Assembly: GCA_910578825.1 (NCBI GenBank)
Contig: CAJTSB010000012.1
Span: 19,758-83,757, forward strand
Origin: an uncultured Lachnospiraceae bacterium
GTDB lineage: Bacteria > Bacillota > Clostridia > Lachnospirales > Lachnospiraceae
Reading direction: 5' to 3'
DNA: 64,000 nt
Shown here: in pieces, positions 1 through 8,357 of the stretch
Position numbering within the stretch: the stretch's first letter is position 1
Layout of the letters: every line of letters starts with the position of its first letter
Notes under the pieces: generated by a model
What the model was told of the DNA's origin: nothing
The model's input: only the letters and a program-made list of their open reading frames with translations
Database searches by the model: none
Position numbers and translations under genes: made by a program

Positions 1-1556
1 ACTCTTTCCGTAACAATACGGCGTTTGCCGTCCACAGTCTCCATAACGTCGGAAATGCCATACTCTTCCAGTGTATTCTTCAGCCGTAACGCGACCTTGC
101 GGTATCTTGAGAGCGTGACTGGATTCACCGGCTCATCCTCCCACAGAAAGCTAATTGCCTCCTCCGAGGAAATATAGCCGCCGCGACGGTCTACCAACAG
201 TGCAAATAATTCCTTAGCTTTCTTGTTGCGGAAAGCAACGGCTTTTTCGCCTACAAAGACGTCAAAATATCCAAACGTGCGAATGGAAACTGACGGATCT
301 TCCGCCAACGCTTTGCCGGTTTTCGGTTTCGTATTATCCAAATGATAAAGCATGATATATCTCGGGGATGAATCATCGGAAGACTTCTGGGAACAGATTG
401 CCTTAATGCGCCGTTTCGTTTCCGTCTTCACATCATAATAGGTAAATTCCGCCTCGCCGCTCTCTAATATCTTTGCAAATTTCTCATAATCAAAATCACT
501 GCCCTCGACAAACTCTCTGATTGGCGTGCGCTGCTCCATCAAAGGGAGCCATTCTTCCTTCGTAAATCCGAAAAATCCGCAGACGTTATCACTTGCATAC
601 AATGGCGTCACGTATGCGTCCTCCACCATAAATGCGGCTATGCCGTCCGTATAATGCATTGCAAGTTCCTGCATATTTTCTTTTAAAAATGCATTTTCAT
701 CCCGCAGCGCATCGGTCTTTTCCACATCCGGAATAGCTCTGCAGCAATAGAGGCTGACCGACTCATCCATTTTTAAGAAGATGCCCTGATACAGTTTAAT
801 ATCGCCATTCGAAGAATGCGATTTGTAAGTAATCTGTGGTGGTTTATTGTCTGATGGCGAGAGCTTTTTCTGAAAAAAATCTCGAAAAAACTGGCGCACC
901 TTCTCGCGCTCCTGGGAAACAACAGTACCGGCAATCCATTTTTCCGTTGCATGTTCCATCTGCATAGACACATTTTCCAGCCATTGGAACATCGGAGAAT
1001 GATTACTGTACAGACATTTCACGGTATTGGTCTTTAAATTATACTCAAAAATCTTATCATAGATATCTGTCAACGCCCGAAGGTAACGTTTCGTTTCATT
1101 CTCTTTCTTCACCTGATGTTTCTTTGTCACGTCCACACAGACGCTTTGAAATTCCTCTGCCCCCTGCTCGTTGACGCTCTTTGTAATCCAGCCGAACACA
1201 TATGCCTTCGTTCCATCACAGCAAAGCAGCTCCATTTCCCCCACAGCAGGAACCGCAGCAGAATACACATGTTTCAGGCACCGGGCAATCCTGCGTCGTT
1301 TTTCCATCGGAATCATCAGAAAAATATCGTCCTTATAGAGTTCAAGGTAATCCAGCTCACCATTTCGACTTCCCGGTATACGCAGAATCTTTTTCATCTG
1401 TTCATTGATATATGTAATCCTCGGATGTTTTTCACAGGTATACTTTATGACTCCTCCGGGAATCTCAAGGTGGACTGGCTCTGCCAGACCATCCTCATGA
1501 AATCCGGTTATATTGAAGTTTGCGATGCCCTGTACATTTTCTGATTTATTATTCAT
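1..1556 (-). CDS. PAS-domain regulator with C-terminal OmpR/SARP-type winged helix (partial, 3' end missing)
   Basis: Reading the minus strand from the ATG at 1556 gives an uninterrupted frame of 518 codons that leaves the window at base 1, so the C-terminus is missing. The ATG follows AGGAG with a 5-base spacer. The N-terminal ~140 residues look like a PAS fold, followed by a second divergent PAS-like segment and a third one around residues 300-400. From about residue 420 the text changes to a winged-helix DNA-binding domain of the OmpR/SARP type (SIRTFGYFDVFVGEKA, then KAKELFALLVDRRGG and LSRYRKVALRLK). No receiver domain or transmembrane segment is visible, so this is probably a cytoplasmic one-component sensor-regulator with unknown ligand. 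The domain calls are by eye; the protein may continue into further domains outside the window. Confidence 0.75.
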   Translation of the reverse strand, partial: MNNKSENVQGIANFNITGFHEDGLAEPVHLEIPGGVIKYTCEKHPRITYINEQMKKILRIPGSRNGELDYLELYKDDIFLMIPMEKRRRIARCLKHVYSAAVPAVGEMELLCCDGTKAYVFGWITKSVNEQGAEEFQSVCVDVTKKHQVKKENETKRYLRALTDIYDKIFEYNLKTNTVKCLYSNHSPMFQWLENVSMQMEHATEKWIAGTVVSQEREKVRQFFRDFFQKKLSPSDNKPPQITYKSHSSNGDIKLYQGIFLKMDESVSLYCCRAIPDVEKTDALRDENAFLKENMQELAMHYTDGIAAFMVEDAYVTPLYASDNVCGFFGFTKEEWLPLMEQRTPIREFVEGSDFDYEKFAKILESGEAEFTYYDVKTETKRRIKAICSQKSSDDSSPRYIMLYHLDNTKPKTGKALAEDPSVSIRTFGYFDVFVGEKAVAFRNKKAKELFALLVDRRGGYISSEEAISFLWEDEPVNPVTLSRYRKVALRLKNTLEEYGISDVMETVDGKRRIVTER

Positions 1557-1603
1557 GGCGTCTCCTATCGTCTTCCGGGGGAATTGCTCATTGCCTCACA
1601 AAT

Positions 1604-1609
1604 ATTATA
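1604..1609 (-). promoter_or_regulatory. -10 element upstream of the PAS/winged-helix gene
   Basis: The minus strand reads TATAAT here, about 47 bases before the ATG at 1556. The expected -35 region is poor, so activation or an extended -10 is possible. Confidence 0.4.
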
Positions 1610-1730
1610 CCATATATCGCCCTACAATAGCACGATAAAAATTCCCTTTACGCCTCAATCATAAGCTAGGATACTTACAATTTCACTTCAGTTAGTTTAC
1701 AAGGAACTACATACAGAGCCGCTTTGCTGA

Positions 1731-2621
1731 TTATTGAATATAAATTTCTGAAACAGTATTTTTCACACCATTGATTTGTAATCTGACACGAACTTTTCCA
1801 TTCTCAAATTCATTCAAAGGATATTCCAACGGTTGGGAAAGATTTGTAACATCAACAGATTTGGCTATGTCTCCCTGTACCAGCCACAAGACAAGCGTTG
1901 CTCCATCCGGTACTGTGCCACAGGAAATATCAGCGTAAAGCAGTTGAGCGTCTGCGTCCGCAATCGTCATATTTTGTTCTTTCACAAATCCATCACTGGC
2001 GTTTCTAAAATCCAGTTTCCAGACATGATCCATATAAGCGTTATAATTCATGAGAATCGTGCCTGAGTTCCATACTCGATCATCCGAAGCAACATTTGTA
2101 TTGATGCCATTTCCGATGGCCGCACTTACGATAAAACCAGTCAAACATACAATCATAAGCATCATACTTACAACACCGGCAACAATAAATTTTAAGTGAT
2201 GCGTACCTTTTTTTACCATAACACTATTTTCCTCCTTTTCAATATGTGTTCCACATTCTTCACAATATTTGGCTTTTACTGAAATTCGATGGCCGCAAGC
2301 CGGACACATCGTTTTGATTTCTGAACGGCGCAGAAAGTAAACCAACAATCCGATAAAGGGCGTAGCTATAAAAACCACAAGCGCCCATAGTACCGGGTCC
2401 TCGTTTCGCTCTTTGCAATCCTGATATACCCACGCTGCAAAAAAAGCAGAGGTACACAATGCAAAAAGAATAAAGCTAAAGAGCAGCACGGGAATCAGCA
2501 TGGAAAGACCGCTGAAACCATCACTTTTCAGATAATACAAACCAAACCGTAAAAAAATTAACAACAGGATAATCAGAATAACAATACACAGCAAAAATCT
2601 GTTTTTCTTTGGATTATTCAT
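1731..2621 (-). CDS. Membrane protein with zinc ribbon, third gene of an ECF sigma operon
   Basis: The 296-residue protein is read from the ATG at 2621, which overlaps the stop of the upstream gene as ATGA and implies translational coupling. Two hydrophobic segments lie near the N-terminus, followed by a segment (VYQDCKERNEDPVLWALVVF) that resembles the PLDc_N membrane family. Next come a four-cysteine zinc ribbon (CPACGH, then CEECGTH) and another transmembrane segment. The remaining ~130 residues are polar with no recognised fold and are probably outside the membrane. The two genes before it encode an ECF sigma factor and an anti-sigma-like membrane protein, so a role in sensing or controlling that sigma factor is reasonable but inferred. 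The longer frame from a codon at 2747 lacks a ribosome site. Confidence 0.75.
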   Translation of the reverse strand: MNNPKKNRFLLCIVILIILLLIFLRFGLYYLKSDGFSGLSMLIPVLLFSFILFALCTSAFFAAWVYQDCKERNEDPVLWALVVFIATPFIGLLVYFLRRSEIKTMCPACGHRISVKAKYCEECGTHIEKEENSVMVKKGTHHLKFIVAGVVSMMLMIVCLTGFIVSAAIGNGINTNVASDDRVWNSGTILMNYNAYMDHVWKLDFRNASDGFVKEQNMTIADADAQLLYADISCGTVPDGATLVLWLVQGDIAKSVDVTNLSQPLEYPLNEFENGKVRVRLQINGVKNTVSEIYIQ

Positions 2622-3004
2622 GCCAATACACCTCTTTTCTCGATGCGAATTGTAATGTTGTCTTTTATGTTTGTTCTTTTTACACCCAATATGGTAAGCA
2701 ATATACCCGCCAGACCAACATAAAAACAGATACCAGCAGCAAAGCAAGATAAATAAATATTTTCAATGGTTATCAGCGCAAAAAGAGCCAACAAAGAAAA
2801 AGTTATCAAATTCAAAACCATTGGCAAACACCAAAGTGATAAAATATGCATGGCAGGTTGCTTTCGCAGGATGGCTTCCTGTTGATACAGAGCTGCTTTG
2901 AGTTTATGATTCAGTTCTGGCGCTGGAACATCTGTCATTTTCATAGTAACCCGGATAACCTCTTCTATTTCCGTGTCAGGCCGATTATCTCTCATATCCG
3001 GCAT
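2618..3004 (-). CDS. Small membrane protein, probable anti-sigma factor
   Basis: The 128-residue protein has a polar N-terminus of about 60 residues followed by two hydrophobic segments (around residues 58-80 and 85-105). It overlaps the end of the ECF sigma gene by 20 bases and its own stop overlaps the next start by 4 bases. This tight coupling and the cytoplasmic-head-plus-membrane layout are typical of anti-sigma partners of ECF factors. No zinc-binding anti-sigma (ZAS) HxxxCxxC motif is present, so the assignment rests mainly on context. A second ATG nine bases downstream is an alternative start. Confidence 0.6.
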   Translation of the reverse strand: MPDMRDNRPDTEIEEVIRVTMKMTDVPAPELNHKLKAALYQQEAILRKQPAMHILSLWCLPMVLNLITFSLLALFALITIENIYLSCFAAGICFYVGLAGILLTILGVKRTNIKDNITIRIEKRGVLA

Positions 3005-3509
3005 CCTCCAATCTTTTTTTAATTAAATTTCTTCCCTTGAACAATCGACTTTTTACGGTACCAGGCGGTTTCTTTATAATAGTCGCTATCTGCTCTATGG
3101 GACAATTAGAAAGGTAAAATAATATCAGTGGTACCTGAAATTTTTCCGGGAGAGTTTGAATAATTTGATGGACTTCTGTAATCAATTCTTTTTGAAGATA
3201 ACCTTCTTCTATACTTTCTCCAGAATGTAGTACCTTTTCCGTTTCATCATCAAAATTGCTACAGGGAGCAATCGTGTTGCGGCGTGCCTGTTTTCTTCTG
3301 TCGCTTTTCCAGAGATTATGGGTTAAAGAAAAAAACAATGCCTTCGGATTTTTCTCCCAGTCAAGCGTCCATTCTGTTTCTAACGCTTTTAGAAAAGTTT
3401 GCTGATATAAGTCCTCAGCATCTGCCTTGTCCGCACAAAGTTTCAGGCAAAATCTATATATATCTGTACCGAAATTATCAATACATTTTTCTATTTCTCT
3501 TGCGTTCAC
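2985..3509 (-). CDS. ECF-type RNA polymerase sigma factor
   Basis: The 174-residue protein has a sigma-70 region 2 near the N-terminus (IYRFCLKLCADKADAEDLYQ, then FLKALE) and a region 4 helix-turn-helix at the end (LPEKFQVPLILFYLSNCPIE, IATIIKKPPGTVKSRLFKGR). Region 3 is absent, as expected for the extracytoplasmic-function group. Translation begins at GTG 3509, preceded by GGAGG with a good spacer. A TATAAT lies upstream at 3573-3578. The two overlapping downstream genes are its likely regulators. Which promoters it recognises cannot be told from this window. Confidence 0.88.
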   Translation of the reverse strand: MNAREIEKCIDNFGTDIYRFCLKLCADKADAEDLYQQTFLKALETEWTLDWEKNPKALFFSLTHNLWKSDRRKQARRNTIAPCSNFDDETEKVLHSGESIEEGYLQKELITEVHQIIQTLPEKFQVPLILFYLSNCPIEQIATIIKKPPGTVKSRLFKGRNLIKKRLEDAGYER

Positions 3510-3572
3510 TGTTTCACCTCCACTGCCTGTTCACCCTATATTCGCCATGACTTTGTACAAGGTTCATTTTTT

Positions 3573-3578
3573 ATTATA
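3573..3578 (-). promoter_or_regulatory. -10 element upstream of the ECF sigma operon
   Basis: TATAAT is read on the minus strand about 64 bases before the GTG start at 3509. No clear -35 hexamer is seen, so the operon may also use an ECF-type promoter. Confidence 0.4.
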
Positions 3579-3613
3579 TACTAAACTATTTACATCTCTT
3601 TTGATACCTCAAA

Positions 3614-3647
3614 AAGAAGCCCTGACTGCAATCGATCAGGACTTCTT
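3614..3647 (-). terminator. Rho-independent terminator after the ABC exporter operon
   Basis: A 12-bp stem (one G-U pair) with a 10-base loop is followed on the minus strand by a run of five T. It sits 18 bases after the stop of the ABC ATPase gene. Confidence 0.8.
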
Positions 3648-3665
3648 TCTCTGTTTCTCATTCTT

Positions 3666-4322
3666 CTATCCAAGTTTCCCATCCCTCATCTTTAGCGCCA
3701 CGTCCGCAGCTTCGGCAACTTCCATGTCATGCGTAACAATGATTACACAGTAGCCTTTCTCATGTGCGAGGTTGCGCAGGATATCAACAATGTTCTGCGT
3801 ATTTGCACCGTCCAGATTCCCGGTCGGCTCGTCGCCCAAAATGATTCTTGCATTGGAGGCAAGGCTTCTTGCAATCGCCACGCGCTGCCGTTCTCCACCG
3901 GAAAGCTTGGACGGAAAACGGTTCATCTGCTCCTTTGTGATGCCTACACCCTCAAGAAGCTCCGCTGCCCTGGGTTTCGCATCCTTCGGCGACACGCCGC
4001 ACAGCTCCATGGGGAAACAGACATTTTCCATAACTGTCATCAGTGGGAATAAATGAAATGCCTGAAATATCATGGAAATGCTCTCCCTGCGGTAACGGTC
4101 AAGATTCAGTTCCTTAAGGCTGTCGCCGTCAAAAGCTACCTCTCCCTCTGTGGGAAGGTCCAGCCCTGCGAGCAAAGAGAGCAGCGTGGACTTTCCGGAA
4201 CCGGAAGGACCCACGATGGCATAGACATTTCCTTCTTCGAAAACACAGGAAACATCAGATACAGCTTTCCCCTGCGCATTTTTATATTGATAAGATACAT
4301 TTGTTAAAGTCAAAGCTGACAT
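3666..4322 (-). CDS. ABC transporter ATP-binding protein (MacB/LolD type)
   Basis: The 218-residue ATPase has a Walker A (GPSGSGKST), a Q-loop (IFQAFHLFPLMT), the ABC signature (LSGGERQRVAIARSL), a Walker B (ARIILGDEPT) and the H-loop (IIVTHD). The best match is to the family that pairs with FtsX-domain permeases, and the gene directly upstream encodes one. The start at 4322 follows AGGAG with an 8-base spacer; an ATG nine bases earlier is less well placed. It is the last gene of the run that begins with the response regulator at 10484 and is followed by a strong terminator. Substrate is unknown; such pairs usually export or resist peptides or act on envelope components. Confidence 0.92.
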   Translation of the reverse strand: MSALTLTNVSYQYKNAQGKAVSDVSCVFEEGNVYAIVGPSGSGKSTLLSLLAGLDLPTEGEVAFDGDSLKELNLDRYRRESISMIFQAFHLFPLMTVMENVCFPMELCGVSPKDAKPRAAELLEGVGITKEQMNRFPSKLSGGERQRVAIARSLASNARIILGDEPTGNLDGANTQNIVDILRNLAHEKGYCVIIVTHDMEVAEAADVALKMRDGKLG

Positions 4323-4349
4323 ATTTTCCACTCCTTTTCGTATGTTTTC

Positions 4350-7300
4350 TTATTCCTTTACCTGCAACAATTCCAATGCCTTATGCCTTGTCACCAGTAC
4401 CGACGCCACAACCGCTCCACCGGCGCCGCCCAGCAGGTACAACGCCCAGCAAAAGGCAAGCGTCTCCAGGCTGCTTACGAAAATTCCCGGACTGTAGAGA
4501 ACAAACAGAACTGCCACAAGGACGATTCCTGCCACACACAGGAAAATCTGTTCAAATACCAGGATACACCGGGTGCGCTTTTTCGTAACGCCCAGGATAC
4601 GTAAATATGCGGCCTCCTGCGCCGATTGCAGGATCACCAGCAGCGGACCGAACACCCCGATCAGCACGGCTGCGGCAACGGCAATGGGGAAGAGCGAATC
4701 CAGCAGCGTGCGGATGCGCCGGATATTTTCAAGCCCTCCGGTATCAATCCGGTAATCCGGACCCGGAGAATAGACAACGCTCTTATCCCGCTCCTGTTCC
4801 AGCAACGCATCCGTCTCCTCCACCTTATCGTTATCCGCCAGGATAAAATCACATACACCCACATCAAAGTCCATGGAAAACAGCCTTTCCAGATCGCAGC
4901 GAATTCCCGTAAAAATCCCCTTGCTGATGTTTGCATCCCCGGACTCTACAATTCCTATCACCTTATATGGCTTATATCCGGATACATCCACCCCTGTGGA
5001 TACACCTTTTTCAAGCATCGTATAGAGCATACTTGAGAGGATGCCAATCTCATCTCCGGGAGAAACACCAAGCTTTTCAGCCGTTTCCTTCCCGACCAGA
5101 CATACCTGCGCAGTACCATCAAAGGTAGAAATATCATATCCTTCGGCATAATCCACCGTACAGTCTCCCAGATATCGCATGAGGTCGCTGCTGATCGACA
5201 TGATGATATCGCTGTCTGAACCTTCCACCCGTATGGCAAAGCTATCATAACAGTAAAAATCTTTTATCAGCGGCGAATTTGACAATGCCCTTGCGGATGT
5301 AAGGGAAAACGCGTGTGCGAATCCCCTTACGCTCTGCTGATAGTATGCATCCCGGTACATCACCTTCGCCAGCACGAGCGTTCCAATGCCGGCTGCCAAC
5401 ACGACCGCCAGAATCAACGATACTGCCGTCTTCGTAATGCCGCGGCGCATATGGCGCCGGATATAGGATGCTACATGGCGCACAGCGCCATAATTTCCCC
5501 GCATAGTTTCTTCTCCGGCAACAGAGAGTTTCGAAAAATCGGCTTTTGTTAACACTGTCTGTTCCATCGCACCTACAGGCTCTGCCTTCTTCCTCTTCTT
5601 AAACGCCCTTGCCCGTGTACCTTCCTGCAAAAGCTCCAACGGCGGCGTATGTTTCATGCTGCGCAGGAAAGAATATGCAGACAGAGAGACAAACATCAAT
5701 TCCGCCAACAGGCAAAGGATTATCACGCTAATTGGCAACGTTGCATCCGGAACATATCCTATGGGCGCGCTGTCTGCCATCCGCGCAAGCGTCTCGGCAG
5801 CCGCTCCCTGTGCATAGTAAAGTCCTGTTATACCGCCGATGGGCACTGCCAATACGGACACTGCCACAAACGGCAGTACCACAGAATGCTCTGCCGCCTT
5901 ACCAGGAACGCCAAGCGTGCGCATAATGGCGTATATTTTCTTACTGCGCCCGATATAAAGATACACCGCAAGGAACAATGCCAGTATCGCTCCTGCAACA
6001 TACAGAAAAGTGGTCAAAAAAGCGGTCAATTGTGCCATCCTCAGGCTGTCCTTCACTTCCAGCCATCCCCTGTCGTTATATTCCAGGTCACAGCCAATCT
6101 TTTCCACAAGCGCTTCAGCAGCCTCATGAAATGCCTCTATATCACGGGCATCCTCGACAAAAGGTGAAATTTCGCCAAACTCAGGCTCCATATTTGCAAT
6201 TTCTTTCGGCATGAGAGAGGAAGACATATAAATCATATTTTTATCCATCGGGTACGTCACATTTTTATCCGGATCCGTATAGGCGCCGATAATCGTAGCA
6301 TCTACGGTTTTCACGTATTCCGGTATCTTTTCGGGACAAATAACATTCCTCTCTTCCTCTGTTTCTGTTATCGCAAATGCTCCGGAGAAGTCATGATAAA
6401 CCTGATCCCCCAGCCGCACGCGGATACTGTCTCCAACAGACAACCCATACTCTTCCAGAAACTCTGCGCTTACGACACAGACGTCCGTATCTTCCTCCGT
6501 AAAATAGCGCCCCTCACAAATTATGGATTCAGATGCTATCGAGCGCATATCCCAGGCATACTCGACGTCAAAAACATGCTGATTGTGTTCAATTGCATCC
6601 AGCCAGGACTTCTGGAGGGCAAACGATTCCGTCTCCAGATAATTCTCCGGCTCACCATCTATGACACGTAAAATTCCTTCACCCCAATCCTGAGGGTAAC
6701 AAATGATTCCGGAATAGCCATCCGATTCACGCCGGTCTCCACTATTTAGCGCCAGCATCAGGCATCTGCTCCCTGTTTTCAGATTATCATAATACGCGCG
6801 GGTATAGGAAGATTTTGCGTAATACATATCCCCCAGAGGAATATTTCTTATGGTAAAAGAACGAGGAATCTCAGATCCGCCCTGACATCCAAGAACCTTG
6901 ACGTCATTAAATTTCAGCGTGATGTGGTCACGCAGAAGGGATGGATTGCTGTACTCATCCTCATATCCTTCGTATGTACCTTCAAACAAAACATAACCCC
7001 AGGAACGATCCAGTCGTTTATAGTCCTCCACCCGCCCTGCCGTCCAACAGATCCTATCGACAAGCGTCACGCCGGGCAACGATTTAAATTCCTCCATCTG
7101 TTCCTTTGTCGGCTCCGGCTTTTGCTCCATCTTATACATGAAACCATAACTTGTCCCTGCTGACCCATCCGGCGAATCAACAGATTCCGTAAAAACAAAG
7201 CTGCTCGGCACATAATTGCCCAGACCTGCAGTGGCATAGTAACAGCCCTCGACCTCCTTATTTTCCCGCATAGTGACAGCAAAGTCCGTGACACGGGAAA

Positions 7301-7394
7301 AGAGTGCAAACGAAGCTGCTGCAATCAATAAAAACGTCAGCAAAGTTTTCATAGGAGCACGCAGCATTTGTTTTAACGCAATTGATTTTTTCAT
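4350..7394 (-). CDS. Large FtsX-type ABC transporter permease
   Basis: The protein has about 1,014 residues from the ATG at 7394. A first transmembrane helix near the N-terminus is followed by a very large (~420-residue) extracellular domain. A block of three helices with an FtsX-like pattern comes next, then a cytoplasmic linker, another helix, a second extracellular domain of ~200 residues and a final helix block. This duplicated FtsX layout is that of the large permeases that work as single chains with a MacB-like ATPase. AAGGAGG lies unusually close (2 bases) to the chosen ATG; an ATG at 7406 is also possible, and the longer frame from a TTG at 7451 is unlikely. The first ectodomain contains several cysteines. 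Its location behind a two-component system suggests a stress- or peptide-responsive exporter; the substrate is unknown. Confidence 0.88.
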   Translation of the reverse strand: MKKSIALKQMLRAPMKTLLTFLLIAAASFALFSRVTDFAVTMRENKEVEGCYYATAGLGNYVPSSFVFTESVDSPDGSAGTSYGFMYKMEQKPEPTKEQMEEFKSLPGVTLVDRICWTAGRVEDYKRLDRSWGYVLFEGTYEGYEDEYSNPSLLRDHITLKFNDVKVLGCQGGSEIPRSFTIRNIPLGDMYYAKSSYTRAYYDNLKTGSRCLMLALNSGDRRESDGYSGIICYPQDWGEGILRVIDGEPENYLETESFALQKSWLDAIEHNQHVFDVEYAWDMRSIASESIICEGRYFTEEDTDVCVVSAEFLEEYGLSVGDSIRVRLGDQVYHDFSGAFAITETEEERNVICPEKIPEYVKTVDATIIGAYTDPDKNVTYPMDKNMIYMSSSLMPKEIANMEPEFGEISPFVEDARDIEAFHEAAEALVEKIGCDLEYNDRGWLEVKDSLRMAQLTAFLTTFLYVAGAILALFLAVYLYIGRSKKIYAIMRTLGVPGKAAEHSVVLPFVAVSVLAVPIGGITGLYYAQGAAAETLARMADSAPIGYVPDATLPISVIILCLLAELMFVSLSAYSFLRSMKHTPPLELLQEGTRARAFKKRKKAEPVGAMEQTVLTKADFSKLSVAGEETMRGNYGAVRHVASYIRRHMRRGITKTAVSLILAVVLAAGIGTLVLAKVMYRDAYYQQSVRGFAHAFSLTSARALSNSPLIKDFYCYDSFAIRVEGSDSDIIMSISSDLMRYLGDCTVDYAEGYDISTFDGTAQVCLVGKETAEKLGVSPGDEIGILSSMLYTMLEKGVSTGVDVSGYKPYKVIGIVESGDANISKGIFTGIRCDLERLFSMDFDVGVCDFILADNDKVEETDALLEQERDKSVVYSPGPDYRIDTGGLENIRRIRTLLDSLFPIAVAAAVLIGVFGPLLVILQSAQEAAYLRILGVTKKRTRCILVFEQIFLCVAGIVLVAVLFVLYSPGIFVSSLETLAFCWALYLLGGAGGAVVASVLVTRHKALELLQVKE

Positions 7395-7455
7395 AACCTC
7401 CTTCATCTCCAATCTGATGTATTTCCTACGCTGATATCTGCGTATACGCAAAACA

Positions 7456-7487
7456 CTCAGGCAGGATATACAGATATCTTACCTGAG
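7456..7487 (-). terminator. Hairpin between the PepSY-like gene and the ABC permease, possible attenuator
   Basis: Two 14-base arms, matching at all but two positions (one G-U, one mismatch), enclose a 4-base loop. They are followed on the minus strand by TGTTTTG. It could lower expression of the ABC genes relative to the regulators. Confidence 0.45.
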
Positions 7488-7506
7488 CGTTGCGTCTTAC
7501 TTTCAC

Positions 7507-7526
7507 CAAAGTTGTGTCAAAGTTGT
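7507..7526 (-). promoter_or_regulatory. Direct repeat ACAACTTTG with 11-base period, candidate response-regulator site
   Basis: On the minus strand ACAACTTTG occurs twice, its starts exactly 11 bases apart, in the gap before the ABC permease gene. Direct repeats with one-turn spacing are typical of OmpR-family binding sites; the regulator encoded at 9828-10484 is the obvious candidate. Confidence 0.4.
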
Positions 7527-7538
7527 AAAATTTAAGTT

Positions 7539-8357
7539 CTATGGCTGTTCGTTCCCCTGCGTTTTCTCCTTCACTGTCAATTTCATAGTCATGAGCACAC
7601 TTTTTCTTTGAATCCGCTCCACGCCGATCAGTTCTTCGTCGAACTCTGCCAGCGCCTTTCGATAGCCGGAGCCTTCGTGCTGCGCAAACTCCATTCGCGC
7701 ACACAGCCTTCCGCTCTCTTCCTCCCAGACCGCCCTTGTCCCCTCTTCATTAAACGCTGCGCCCTTATGATAGGGATTAAGTTTGTTAAATTCCAGAAAA
7801 TCCCTTAAATTCCAATACGGTATGCTTTTCGGCAGGTTCTCATAAATCCTGACCTCTGACTTCCAGACACCTGTAGTTACTGCATTCACGTATAAGACTG
7901 CCTCCATGGAACGGCTGGAAAGCTGCACCTTCCAGAAACTATAATATGGCTTTGCCTGCACTTCTTCCGATTCCTCCAGCGTCCCAAGTGTTGCATATAC
8001 GGACCCCACCTGGGAATCCACGTCTTTTTCCCAGTCATAGCCACCTTTCAGATCCATCTGCGTGAGCCATGCTTTCGCCGTTCTCACCGCGTCCTGCATG
8101 GAAATCTGTCCCTCTACAGGGGCATGGACCGTCATTCTGTCATCCCAATTCCGGATCACTTCCGCTATCGTATCCTTAGGAATATTTTCCCTTTCCTGCC
8201 ATTGATCACCAATGCTTTTTGCCACAATTTCCCTGCTCTTATAAAGGAGCTGATGCTCCCGTAAGCGTAAAATCAAATTCATCCCCTCCACGCTGCCCAG
8301 AGAAAAGACCGCGGCGAGAAACAGGGTAAGAACTGTATATTTATATGTTTTCTTCAT
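7539..8357 (-). CDS. Membrane-anchored PepSY-like protein of a two-component/ABC operon
   Basis: The 272-residue protein has one N-terminal hydrophobic helix (residues ~7-26) acting as signal or anchor, and the rest is extracellular. Two stretches resemble PepSY-type alpha/beta units: ISMQDAVRTAKAWLTQM followed by a strand rich in YYSFWKVQL, and a later LYVNAVTTGVW. The start at 8357 lies inside the end of the kinase gene (17-base overlap) and follows GGAGG, so it is coupled to the sensor kinase. Its place between kinase and exporter suggests an accessory sensor or inhibitor for either one. I do not recognise a named family. Confidence 0.7.
   Translation of the reverse strand: MKKTYKYTVLTLFLAAVFSLGSVEGMNLILRLREHQLLYKSREIVAKSIGDQWQERENIPKDTIAEVIRNWDDRMTVHAPVEGQISMQDAVRTAKAWLTQMDLKGGYDWEKDVDSQVGSVYATLGTLEESEEVQAKPYYSFWKVQLSSRSMEAVLYVNAVTTGVWKSEVRIYENLPKSIPYWNLRDFLEFNKLNPYHKGAAFNEEGTRAVWEEESGRLCARMEFAQHEGSGYRKALAEFDEELIGVERIQRKSVLMTMKLTVKEKTQGNEQP

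Noticed and set aside
1116..1544. Open frame of 142 codons on the plus strand
   Set aside because: It is antisense to the PAS regulator gene, has no ribosome site and no recognisable protein features.
4573..5248. Several short frames inside the ABC permease
   Set aside because: They lack ribosome sites and follow codon-shadow patterns of the real gene.
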